Shown piece by piece: positions 33,267 through 40,854 of a stretch of DNA of 48,602 nucleotides; position 1 is the first letter of the stretch, and each line of letters opens with the position of its first letter. Source of the DNA: Anaerolineae bacterium. GTDB taxonomy: Bacteria; Chloroflexota; Anaerolineae; Aggregatilineales; Phototrophicaceae. The notes under the pieces were generated by a model that made no database searches, was not told the origin of the DNA, and saw nothing but the letters and a program-made list of their open reading frames with translations. The stretch lies in NCBI GenBank assembly GCA_026645945.1, contig JAPKMO010000023.1, forward strand, positions 1-48,602, in the 5' to 3' direction. The translations under genes and the position numbers were made by a program.

Positions 33267-34391
33267 TTAACCGATACTTTCAGGTTTGTATCCCGGTGCG
33301 GCGTTTTCCAGAAAAGCCAGGATGCGCGCCTCCGCCTCGTCTACGCCGATGCCGTCGCGCGCCCAATCCCAGTCTTTCGGCGGGCCGCCGGCTACCCCGC
33401 TCCGGCTGACAGTGGCCGGTTTCCACAGCGCGATGGCGTTGTCGGCAAAAGGCGCATACCGCGCCGGGTCGGACGGCCCCAAAATCATCACCGCCGGCGC
33501 GCCGGCTGCCGCCGCCAGATGGGTGAGGCCGGTATCGTTGCCCACATACAGCCGCGCCCCCGCCGCCAGCGCCGCGATCTGGCCGAAAGTCAGTTTTCCG
33601 GCCAGCTGCAGGGCCGGCGCCTGCATGATTTCCGCCACCGCCGCCAGCAGCAGGTCGTCATCCGGCCCGCCGACCAGCACCACCCGCGCCGCCAGCCGCG
33701 CCGCCAGCCGGTCGGCCAGGGCGGCCAGGTGATGCGGCGGCCAGCGTTTGGCGTCCATCACCATGCCGGGGTTGCGCCCGCCCGCCGGGGATAGGACGAT
33801 ATACGGCGCGCCGATGCCCTGCTCATCCAACAGCGCCCGCACGTAATCCCGATCAGCTTCCTGCGTGGGGATGGTGGCGCGGCAGCCGGTCGCGTCCAGC
33901 CCCAGCGCGCGCGCCACATCCAGGTAAATTTCGGCCTCGTGGCGAGGCGCGTGGGGGTCAACCGGAACGCGCAGGTTATAGCCAAAACCGCGCCCGGCGC
34001 TGTCCAGGCCGGCGCGTCGCGGGATGCCCGCCAGCAGCACGGCGGCGCTCATCAACGGGGAGCGCACCAGCGAAACCGCCAGGTCAAAACGCCCGGCGCG
34101 CAGGTCGGCGGCAAAACGCCATAGGCTGCGCGGCGAATACACCGGCAGCACCTCCGGGCCGGTGTCCATCACGGCGTCCACCATCGGGTGCGCCTCGATC
34201 ACCCCTTTTGACCAGCTTCCGACCGCCCAGGTGATAAACGCCGCCGGATACGCGCGCCGCAGCGCGGCCAGCGCCGCCGTCGCCAGCACCACGTCGCCGA
34301 TGCAGCAGGGCTGAATCAGCACAATACGCCGGGGATTTTCCGGCGCGGGGCGGGTGGGAAATAGTCGGGACAGCACTTCGTAGATGGTCAT
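33267..34391 (-). CDS. GT9-family glycosyltransferase (heptosyltransferase-like)
   Basis: A 374-residue GT9 protein. RIVLIQPCCIGDVVLATAAL at the N-terminus matches the acceptor-domain start of ADP-heptose:LPS heptosyltransferases; the donor domain has LVGGPDDDLLL, LYVGNDTGLTHLAAAAGAP and ILGPSDPARYAP, where GNDTGLTHLA is the nucleotide-sugar signature. If the host is a monoderm Chloroflexota the acceptor would not be LPS; another surface glycan is likely. The ATG is clear. Upstream lies the CTAG-type tandem-repeat element, so its leader may include that array. Confidence 0.88.
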   Translation of the reverse strand: MTIYEVLSRLFPTRPAPENPRRIVLIQPCCIGDVVLATAALAALRRAYPAAFITWAVGSWSKGVIEAHPMVDAVMDTGPEVLPVYSPRSLWRFAADLRAGRFDLAVSLVRSPLMSAAVLLAGIPRRAGLDSAGRGFGYNLRVPVDPHAPRHEAEIYLDVARALGLDATGCRATIPTQEADRDYVRALLDEQGIGAPYIVLSPAGGRNPGMVMDAKRWPPHHLAALADRLAARLAARVVLVGGPDDDLLLAAVAEIMQAPALQLAGKLTFGQIAALAAGARLYVGNDTGLTHLAAAAGAPAVMILGPSDPARYAPFADNAIALWKPATVSRSGVAGGPPKDWDWARDGIGVDEAEARILAFLENAAPGYKPESIG

Positions 34392-34411
34392 CGGTCGTTC
34401 GGTCTCTCTAG

Positions 34412-34533
34412 TGCATGAACCAGCTTAATCTGCATACCAGCAGCAGGCTTAAGCCGGACAGTGGGCTTAAGCCGGACAGTGGGCTTAAGCCGGACAGTGG
34501 GCTTAAGCCGGACAGTGGGCTTAAGCCCACTGT
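34412..34533 (+). repeat. CTAG-flanked repeat element with 18-bp tandem array, copy 2
   Basis: A 122-bp relative of the element at 9317, here in plus orientation, between CTAG (34408-34411) and TTAG (34534-34537). The shared left part reads TGCATGAACCAGCTTAAT. Four 18-bp units GGCTTAAGCCGGACAGTG fill 34446-34517, and the array ends in the palindrome AGTGGGCTTAAGCCCACT. The unit is 1 bp longer than in copy 1. A frame through it reads as LKPTVR repeats, which is not a gene. Confidence 0.85.
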
Positions 34534-34617
34534 TTAGTCTACCGCCATTGGCCCAAAAGCAAAGTATCACCATAGTCCGGTCGAGAATAGGGAAAGACAC
34601 GGTTATCCCGGCTTATC

Positions 34618-34652
34618 TTCTGACCAACGACTAACAGCTAAAGCCTAACGAC
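34618..34652. repeat. Heptanucleotide tandem repeat
   Basis: Five period-7 units (TTCTGAC, CAACGAC, TAACAGC, TAAAGCC, TAACGAC) end just after the TlpA-like gene. On the minus strand they read GTCGTTA-like, matching the satellite on the other side of that gene. Confidence 0.65.
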
Positions 34653-34656
34653 TGTA

Positions 34657-35241
34657 TTAAGAACCGGGCGTTAAGGCTGCCACATAAGCGGCCAGGTCGT
34701 CGGGCGTGATTTCGCCGATATGGATATACCGCACCACGCCCGCCGGGTCAAGCACGTAGGTCGTGGGCAGGCGGTCGGCACGGTAGCGGCGGCTGACGGC
34801 AAAATCGGCGTCCAGCAGCACCGCCAGCTTTTGAACGCCGTTCGACTCCAGAAAGGACTCGACCTGTTCTGCCGTTTCGCCGTTATTGACCGCCAGAACT
34901 TTCGCGCCGGCGGCCTCAAAATCGTCCAGCGCGGGCAGCTCGCGGCGGCACGGCTCACACCAGGTGGCCCAGAAGTTGATGAACACCACCTGCCCGCGAT
35001 AGCTGGACAGCCGGTAAGTCTCGCCGTCCAGCCCCGGCAGTTCAAAATTGGGCGCGGTCTGGTTCATCAGCGACGGCTGCGCCAGCGTCACCGGCAGCGG
35101 CGTGGGCGGCGCGCCGGCATCATCCCGGTTCGCCAGCGCAAAAGCCGCCGCCGCCACCAGCCCCAGCGCCGGGAAGATCAGAAAAATCAGCAGCACCGGC
35201 GATGGCCGGCGGTCTGATGGAGGTTGGTTCGGGGAAGTCAT
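34657..35241 (-). CDS. TlpA-like thioredoxin-fold protein, membrane-anchored
   Basis: A 194-residue extracytoplasmic thioredoxin of the TlpA/ResA type. The N-terminal anchor is VLLIFLIFPALGLVAAAAFAL. The domain has FINFWATWCEPCRRELPAL with active site CEPC, VLAVNNGETAEQV, and cis-Pro in RLPTTYVLD. It should reduce disulphides in exported proteins such as cytochrome c apoproteins, although no such gene is near. It is boxed in by heptanucleotide satellites on both sides; the upstream one starts at its own ATG. Confidence 0.92.
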   Translation of the reverse strand: MTSPNQPPSDRRPSPVLLIFLIFPALGLVAAAAFALANRDDAGAPPTPLPVTLAQPSLMNQTAPNFELPGLDGETYRLSSYRGQVVFINFWATWCEPCRRELPALDDFEAAGAKVLAVNNGETAEQVESFLESNGVQKLAVLLDADFAVSRRYRADRLPTTYVLDPAGVVRYIHIGEITPDDLAAYVAALTPGS

Positions 35242-35306
35242 AGGTCGGTAGTCAATAGTCGTCAGTCTGTAGTTGTTAGTCTGTGGTCGTCAGTCATCAG
35301 TTGCCG
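35237..35306. repeat. Heptanucleotide tandem repeat, 10 units
   Basis: Ten consecutive period-7 units of form GTCNNNA/G: GTCATAG, GTCGGTA, GTCAATA, GTCGTCA, GTCTGTA, GTTGTTA, GTCTGTG, GTCGTCA, GTCATCA, GTTGCCG. It covers the start codon and upstream leader of the TlpA-like gene. Confidence 0.8.
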
Positions 35307-35312
35307 GGATTA

Positions 35313-35347
35313 AAAACTCATCCCTCGGCACTCGTTCCTCAGCACTC
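35313..35347. repeat. Heptanucleotide tandem repeat, second type
   Basis: Five period-7 units AAAACTC, ATCCCTC, GGCACTC, GTTCCTC, AGCACTC. Reversed, four of the unit types are those of the satellite at 40099 (GAGGAAC, GAGTGCC, GAGGGAT, GAGTGCT) in another order. Confidence 0.8.
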
Positions 35348-35349
35348 CC

Positions 35350-36822
35350 TTACGGCACCCAGCGCGGGTAAAAAGCGTCCACCGCCACCTGTGTCAGCGC
35401 GCCGGTTGACAGGTTGTACGTCCAGATTTCCGGCGTGCCGGTATTGTTCAGCTGGCCGTCCGGCATAAGCTGCGGAAAACGCTGGATGGCGATTTGTTGG
35501 CCGGTGGGGTCGAAGGAAAAAAAGCCGTTGGCGTAACGCTCGTCCACCACCAGCGGCTCGGCGCTGCCGTCCGCCGGGTTCATCAGAAAAAGCTGCCGCC
35601 CCGGCGTGAAGCGGTCGTCGGTATAACGCCGCGCGATGACCAGCTTTTGGCCGTCAGGACTCCAGGCCGCCGCGTCGTCGTCCACTGCATCGTCGGGGTA
35701 GCTCAGCGGCTCGACCGTCTGCGCGGTCACGTCGGCCAGCTGCAAATACGAACGCGCCTGGCCGGCGGCCAGCGTCACTTCCGGGAATACGATTTTTGTG
35801 CCGTCCGGCGAAAGCGCCCCGGTGCTGCCGTAACGGCTGGGGATGATGGCCGTCAGGCCGGTGTTGAAGTCGTGCAGCAGAATGCCCTGGCTGTTGATGT
35901 CGAATACGGTGGCGCGGCTGCCGTCCCGCGACCACTGCAAGCCGTAACCGAGAATTTGCGAGTCGTCGAACAGCGGGCGCGTGGTGGCGGGCGTCGTACT
36001 CAGGTCAATCAGCCAGATGCGGGTGGGGCTGACGCCCACGTTCTCCAGGTCGCTGTTTAACTCCACGCGCTCGTAGCCGATGACGCGGCCATCAGGCCGC
36101 CAGACCGGGGTCGTACAGTCGGCGTCCTGGCAGTTGGTAAGCTGCTGCACCGCGCCGGTTTCCAGGTTTAGCAGTTTGATGTCCGACGTGCCGGTGCTGC
36201 TGTTGCGCTCGGAATAGGCGACTGCGCTTCCGTCCGGGCTGACGCCAAAATCGAACACGCCCGACGGGCTGAAGGTGATCTGCCGCGCGCCGGACAGGTC
36301 GGCAGGGTCGGCCAGCCAGATGTTGAGCGGCGCGCCGCTGGCAGGGGCGAGATAAGCCACGCGCGGGCTGCGTACCATAAAACTGAAGCGGTATTCCGAA
36401 AGCACCTGCCGCCCGGTTTCGCCAGCTGCGCCGGCCTCCAACTGCACCAGATAGGCCGCACCCGGCATCAGCGCCGCCGCCGGGGTGAAGGTTAACGTCG
36501 CGCCGCTCCAGGTGATCTGCCCGCTGATCTGCGCCAGCACGTCATCGGGACGCAGCGCGTCGGGGTTGGCCGCCGCTTCCGGCTTCACCTGCGTCACGTA
36601 CAGCCGTTCGGCCACGCTGTCGCGGTTCATGGTTTCGCTGAACTGCATGATAATGCGGCTGGTGCTGCGGGCCTGTCCCAGCGGCGCGGCGCGCTGGAGC
36701 GTCACGCCCACCCGGTCGCCCAGGACGAGTGTCAGCCCGACCGCGCCCACCAGCAGCAGCGCGACGACCAGTACCAGCCGGTCGAAAGGGGATAAAAAGA
36801 TGGTGCGCGTTCCGAGTTCCAA
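35350..36822 (-). CDS. Membrane-anchored Ig-like/PD40 beta-propeller protein
   Basis: A 490-residue extracytoplasmic protein. The membrane anchor is LVLVVALLLVGAVGLTLVL; an SbsA-type Ig-like domain follows (IIMQFSETMNRDSVAERL, WSGATLTFTPAAALMPG), then a TolB-like propeller of PD40 repeats: SPDGSAVAYSE, RPDGRVIGYE, SRDGSRATVFD, SPDGTKIVFPE, SPDGQKLVIAR, DPTGQQIAIQRF. The start appears to be TTG at 36822 with a weak ribosome site; no other start is found before the anchor. A binding or scaffold role at the cell surface is likely; no catalytic motif is visible. Confidence 0.85.
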   Translation of the reverse strand: MELGTRTIFLSPFDRLVLVVALLLVGAVGLTLVLGDRVGVTLQRAAPLGQARSTSRIIMQFSETMNRDSVAERLYVTQVKPEAAANPDALRPDDVLAQISGQITWSGATLTFTPAAALMPGAAYLVQLEAGAAGETGRQVLSEYRFSFMVRSPRVAYLAPASGAPLNIWLADPADLSGARQITFSPSGVFDFGVSPDGSAVAYSERNSSTGTSDIKLLNLETGAVQQLTNCQDADCTTPVWRPDGRVIGYERVELNSDLENVGVSPTRIWLIDLSTTPATTRPLFDDSQILGYGLQWSRDGSRATVFDINSQGILLHDFNTGLTAIIPSRYGSTGALSPDGTKIVFPEVTLAAGQARSYLQLADVTAQTVEPLSYPDDAVDDDAAAWSPDGQKLVIARRYTDDRFTPGRQLFLMNPADGSAEPLVVDERYANGFFSFDPTGQQIAIQRFPQLMPDGQLNNTGTPEIWTYNLSTGALTQVAVDAFYPRWVP

Positions 36823-36845
36823 GTTACAGGCGTTGTTTCAACTAA

Positions 36846-36925
36846 GTATCTATCCGTAAACCGACTGATCTGATAGCAGAACAGTGGGCTTAAGCCCACT
36901 GTCTGGTGGGTTTACGGATAAACTC
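36846..36925 (+). repeat. 80-bp MITE-like element, copy D
   Basis: Same element with perfect TAA duplications (36843-36845 and 36926-36928). It sits in the 119-bp gap between the permease stop and the propeller gene start, both on the minus strand. Confidence 0.92.
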
Positions 36926-36941
36926 TAAACGTCTCGATCTT

Positions 36942-37979
36942 TTAGAATGCCACATTCAGGTTCAGCCATACGCCGGCCAGCAGCGTCATCAGCAGCGGCA
37001 GCAGGATGAGGTAAACCACCACCCGCCGCTTGAAAACGCCCATAAACATCAGCGCGCTTTTGATGTCCACCATCGGGCCGAAGGTCAGGAAGGTGAGGAT
37101 TGAGCCGGTGGTGAAGGTGCCGACGAACGCCAGCGCCAGGAAGGCATCCACCGTCGAACACACGCTCAACACGAACGCTAAAGCCTGCATCACCAGCACC
37201 GAAACCACCGGGCCGCGCCCCAACGCCAGCAGGACTTCCTGCGACACCAGCGTTTGCATGGCGGCGGCCAGCGTCGCGCCGATGACCAGATAACGCCCCA
37301 TCTCAAAAAATTCGTCCCCGGCCTGCCGCAGCGCGTCCATCAGGCCGGCACGCAGCGGTTTGCGCGGCGCGGCGGGCAGGCTGATCTGCCCGGAACCGCC
37401 CATCACCGGCATCCACGACTGCGCCCGCAGCACCTCCTGGGGTTTCGCGCCCAGGGCGAACACCAGCCCTACGCCGACTGCCACGACGGCGGTGAGCAGG
37501 TAGCGCCCGTACAGCATGGGCGTGGCGCCGAAGGCCACAAACGTGCTGACCAGCACGACCGGGTTCATCACCGGCGCGGCCAGCAGGAACGTCACGCCCA
37601 CCCACATCGGCAGCCCTTTGTTGAACAGCCGCCGCACCACCGGCACGACGCCGCATTCACAGACCGGGAAGGCAAAACCCATAAATGCCCCGACGATGGT
37701 CGCCAGAACAGGATTACGCGGCACGACGCGGGCGATGTCCTCCGGTGTCAGAAACGAATCGATCACCCCGGACACCAGCGTGCCGAGCAGCAGGAAGGGC
37801 GCGGCCTCGATGAAGATGCCCAGGAAGCGTGTGCTGAAAATGCCGATGATCGTCCCCAAGTCATCACCCGTGCCGATGAGCGCCGCCAGCAGGCCGCCCG
37901 CCACCCCCAGGCCGATGGCCGACCACCCCAGACTGCCCAGCGCGCGCCGCGCTGTTTGTTCACCTGCCGTCTTTTGCAT
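36942..37979 (-). CDS. UPF0718/YraQ-type permease
   Basis: A 345-residue polytopic protein with about eight to ten membrane segments, including [59 protein letters not shown] and [34 protein letters not shown], with two Cys and a Glu, is the family signature, and the second half repeats the pattern of the first. The fold is a two-lobed permease related to ArsP; substrate is not established for most members and no arsenic or metal genes are nearby. The ATG is divergent from the pseudo-receiver gene. Confidence 0.87.
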   Translation of the reverse strand: MQKTAGEQTARRALGSLGWSAIGLGVAGGLLAALIGTGDDLGTIIGIFSTRFLGIFIEAAPFLLLGTLVSGVIDSFLTPEDIARVVPRNPVLATIVGAFMGFAFPVCECGVVPVVRRLFNKGLPMWVGVTFLLAAPVMNPVVLVSTFVAFGATPMLYGRYLLTAVVAVGVGLVFALGAKPQEVLRAQSWMPVMGGSGQISLPAAPRKPLRAGLMDALRQAGDEFFEMGRYLVIGATLAAAMQTLVSQEVLLALGRGPVVSVLVMQALAFVLSVCSTVDAFLALAFVGTFTTGSILTFLTFGPMVDIKSALMFMGVFKRRVVVYLILLPLLMTLLAGVWLNLNVAF

Positions 37980-38162
37980 GTTCCGCGAAAACCCGTTCGT
38001 TAACCCATTCTGTGGTTCATTCTACCCGAAACCGCCGCCGCCGGAGCGTTTCTCATGCAATTTTTAACACGGCCTTCGTTTTGGAGCGAATTGGAGCGAA
38101 TCGGGCAGCCGGGAGCTTGCGTCCTCTTTCACAAATATTTCACAAAGACATATTACATTTTG

Positions 38163-38190
38163 TTACATCTACGTGGTAATCTTGTAATAA
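38163..38190 (+). promoter_or_regulatory. Possible promoter of the pseudo-receiver gene
   Basis: TTACAT and TAATAA are separated by 16 bp, 26 bp before the ATG, in an AT-rich part of the 236-bp divergent gap. GGAG lies 8 bp before the ATG. A direct repeat TGGAGCGAAT (two adjacent copies near 38082-38101) is upstream and could bind a regulator. Confidence 0.35.
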
Positions 38191-38215
38191 AGGCATGTAG
38201 CGTGGAGCGGTTTTT

Positions 38216-38596
38216 ATGGCGACCATCATGGTCGTGGATGATCTGGTCGAAATCACCAACCTGATCGGCACGGTGCTGGCGATGAACGGTTATGAGATCA
38301 TCGTCGGCCATAATGGGCAGGACGGTATGGCGCTGTTGGAAACCAGCGCGCGGCCCGCGCTCATCATCAGCAATCTGCGAATGCCTGCGATGAACGGGTT
38401 TTCGTTTTTACAGGCGGTCAAACACGATGCCCGGTGGCGTTCGATTCCGTTTATCCTGATGACCGCCGACGACTCGGCAGCCGTCCGCCAGGAGGCGCTG
38501 GCACAGGGGGCGAATGCCGTGCTGGGCAAACCCTTCCAACCGGGCGAAATCCTCGATCTGATCTGGCGGTTGGGCATCCAACCGTCCGATAACTGA
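38216..38596 (+). CDS. Pseudo-receiver domain protein (phosphoacceptor Asp replaced by Asn)
   Basis: A 126-residue stand-alone CheY-like domain. The acidic pair D8-D9 (IMVVDDLVE), the Thr in ILMTADD and the Lys in AVLGKPFQPGE are kept. The residue that should be phosphorylated is N53 (ALIISNLRMPAMNG, codon AAT). It therefore cannot use normal aspartyl phosphorylation and may be a constitutive or protein-binding receiver. It stands alone between a divergent permease and radA. Confidence 0.9.
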   Translation: MATIMVVDDLVEITNLIGTVLAMNGYEIIVGHNGQDGMALLETSARPALIISNLRMPAMNGFSFLQAVKHDARWRSIPFILMTADDSAAVRQEALAQGANAVLGKPFQPGEILDLIWRLGIQPSDN

Positions 38597-38668
38597 CGCC
38601 CCGGCGCGCCCCCCCCACTCGCCGGTTATTCGCCCATACGCTTCCCTCCCCCGCCCACGAATTGAATG

Positions 38669-38677
38669 TGCTATAAT
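38669..38677 (+). promoter_or_regulatory. Extended -10 promoter for radA
   Basis: TGCTATAAT is a perfect extended -10, 43 bp before the radA ATG, which explains the absence of a -35. The 124-bp gap otherwise holds a C-run near 38610. Confidence 0.6.
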
Positions 38678-38720
38678 CGCCATCATTAGCACAGGTGTTC
38701 AAGTTAAAGGGCGCTCACCA

Positions 38721-40100
38721 ATGGCGAAAACGCGCACCAAATACGTCTGCCAGAACTGCGGCTACCAGTCGCCCAAAGGTTTTGGCCGCTGCCCCGGCTG
38801 CGGGCAGTTTAACACGATGGCGGAAGAAGTGGTCGAAGCGGCCAGGCCGGCTTCGGCGCGGCATCCCGGCCCGGTGGGCGCGACCTCACCCGCCCCGCAG
38901 CGGTTGAGCGAAATCAGCGCCGACGTGGGTGAACGGCTGTTTGTGCCGGTCGAGGAATTCAGCCGCGTGCTGGGCGGCGGCATCGTGCCGGGCAGCATCA
39001 TCATGATCGGCGGCGAACCGGGTGTGGGCAAAAGCAGCCTGCTGCTGCAAATCTGCGGCGTGATGTCCGACCATACCGGCACGGTGTTATACGTCAGCGG
39101 CGAGGAAAGCGCTCGGCAGATCAAAATGCGCGCCGACCGTTTTAACCTGCAATCCGACAACCTGTACCTGCTGACCGAAACCAACCTGGGCAGCATCTTT
39201 GAACACGTCAGACGGCTGAACCCGGTCATTCTGGTGATCGATTCGATCCAGACCACTTACATGGACGAAATCGAATCCTCGCCCGGAAGCGTCACCCAGG
39301 TGCGCGAGTGTGCCAGCCGCTTGCAGCATCTCGCCAAGTCCAGCGGTTTGAGCGTGTTCCTGGTGGGGCATGTCACCAAAGAAGGCAGCATCGCCGGGCC
39401 GCGCGTGCTGGAACACATCGTAGATACGGTGCTGTATTTAGAGGGCGATCCGTTCCAGGCTTTCCGGCTGCTGCGCAGCGTCAAAAACCGCTTCGGCGCG
39501 ACCAGCGAAGTCGGCGTGTTCGAGATGTCCGGCGACGGCCTGACCGAAGTGCCGAATCCGTCGGAGGCGTTTTTGGCCGAGCGGGTGGTCAACGCGCCGG
39601 GGTCGGCTATCGCCGTGACGATGGAAGGCACGCGCCCGCTGCTGGTGGAGGTGCAGGCGCTTACCAGCCCGACCAGCTTCGGCAACCCGCGCCGCACGCC
39701 CAACGGCGTGGACTTCAACCGGCTGCTGCTCATCAGCGCCGTGTTGAGCAAGCGCGTCGGACTTAAGCTGCACGAACAGGATATTTTCGTCAATGTCATC
39801 GGCGGTTTGCAGGTCAGCGAACCCGCTGCCGATCTGGCGATGGCGGTGGCGATGGCCTCCAGCTATTACGATCGGCCCATCCCTGCCGATCTCGCCATCG
39901 TCGGTGAAGTCGGCCTCAGCGGCGAACTGCGTGCGGTGGGGCAGCTTCCGGCGCGGCTGAACGAAGCCGCCAAGATGGGTTTTAAGCGCGTGCTGCTGCC
40001 CAAGACGCGCCGCAAAATAGACGGCCTGCCGCCGTCGCTCAAACTCATCGAAGCGCGTAACCTGGCCGATGCGCTGGCCTCGGCGCTGCCGAAGGAATGA
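38721..40100 (+). CDS. radA: DNA repair protein RadA
   Basis: A 459-residue RecA-like branch-migration ATPase of homologous recombination. The N-terminal zinc finger has C10, C13, C24 and C27 (YVCQNCGY and GRCPGCGQ). Walker A is GEPGVGKS (98-105), Walker B is in ILVIDSIQT, and the RadA-specific KNRFG motif is in VKNRFGATSEVGVF. The C-terminal Lon-like domain has VNVIGGLQVSEPAADLAMA and GEVGLSGELRAV. All motifs are complete. Its stop codon overlaps the first unit of a heptanucleotide satellite. Confidence 0.96.
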   Translation: MAKTRTKYVCQNCGYQSPKGFGRCPGCGQFNTMAEEVVEAARPASARHPGPVGATSPAPQRLSEISADVGERLFVPVEEFSRVLGGGIVPGSIIMIGGEPGVGKSSLLLQICGVMSDHTGTVLYVSGEESARQIKMRADRFNLQSDNLYLLTETNLGSIFEHVRRLNPVILVIDSIQTTYMDEIESSPGSVTQVRECASRLQHLAKSSGLSVFLVGHVTKEGSIAGPRVLEHIVDTVLYLEGDPFQAFRLLRSVKNRFGATSEVGVFEMSGDGLTEVPNPSEAFLAERVVNAPGSAIAVTMEGTRPLLVEVQALTSPTSFGNPRRTPNGVDFNRLLLISAVLSKRVGLKLHEQDIFVNVIGGLQVSEPAADLAMAVAMASSYYDRPIPADLAIVGEVGLSGELRAVGQLPARLNEAAKMGFKRVLLPKTRRKIDGLPPSLKLIEARNLADALASALPKE

Positions 40101-40133
40101 GGAACGAGGGATGAGTGCCGAGTGCTGAGTAAA
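40099..40133. repeat. Heptanucleotide tandem repeat
   Basis: Five period-7 units GAGGAAC, GAGGGAT, GAGTGCC, GAGTGCT, GAGTAAA right at the radA stop. The units recur in reverse at 35313. The rest of the gap to 40251 shows nothing further. Confidence 0.75.
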
Positions 40134-40251
40134 ATTGTGCTAGGATAGGGGTGAGGGTAATTTCTCAGACGCGGCAGTTCGACGGTCAATGTGCGTTAAT
40201 GTGTTACCAGCCGCGCTTGTTTCGGGCGTAGGTAGATAGAATGGAATGACG

Positions 40252-40815
40252 ATGGCAGCACTTGAACGTGTGCGGATGACCCCCGCCGAGTTTAAGCAGC
40301 TTGGTGAAACCATGCAGCCCACAGAACTGATTGATGGTGAGGTAATGGTGAGTCCGACACCGCGTAATATTCACCAGGAAATCGTCGGGGAAATCTTCTT
40401 TTTATTTAAACAGATTGCCAGGCAGAATCCTGCGCTTGGGACAGTGGTTATTTCGCCGATGGATGTATAGCTGGACGAGGACTGCGTACAGCCGGATGTG
40501 TTCTGGGTGAGCGGCGCGGACAGCCGGTGCAGGCTGGGTGAGGACGGCTGCCGGTACGGCGCGCCCGATCTGGTGGTCGAGGTGCTGTCGCCTTCTACGG
40601 CGCACAAAGACCGGGGCGTGAAGTTCGACCTGTACGAAAAACACGGCGTGCGCGAATACTGGCTGCTTGACCCGGAAGGCCGGTATGCCGAAGTCTACCG
40701 GCGCGAGAGGGAACGCTTTGACCGGGTGGGCGTGTTTGGGCCGGGGCAGTCTTGGGCTTCCGGCGTCCTGGGCGGCGTTTCGATAGACGCCGGGAGTTTG
40801 CTTAAAGCCGAATAA
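40252..40815 (+). pseudogene. Uma2-family PD-(D/E)xK protein interrupted by an in-frame TAG
   Basis: A Uma2 gene of normal length (about 187 codons) in one frame, broken only by TAG at 40468-40470. The context PMDV-stop-LDEDCVQPDVFWV shows that the stop replaces the Tyr usual in PMDVYLDE, a one-base change from TAT or TAC. Before it are RMTPAEFKQLGE and IDGEVMVSPTP; after it the catalytic residues are intact: QPDVF, GAPDLVVEVLSPSTA and DRGVKFDLYEKHGVREYWL. No shift or deletion is seen, so inactivation is recent. Restart downstream is unlikely to give a folded protein. Confidence 0.85.
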
Positions 40816-40854
40816 CCGGCATCAGTTATCAACGGCGATCACGAGGCTTCTGTA

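Noticed and set aside
34388-34600. A small protein of LKPTVR repeats on the minus strand
   Set aside because: It is simply the translation of the 18-bp tandem array; no ribosome site or conserved start.
40468-40470. TAG read through as an amino acid (pyrrolysine or suppressor)
   Set aside because: The position is an ordinary Tyr in the family and one base from TAT or TAC; all other genes using TAG here stop normally, for example the HAD gene.
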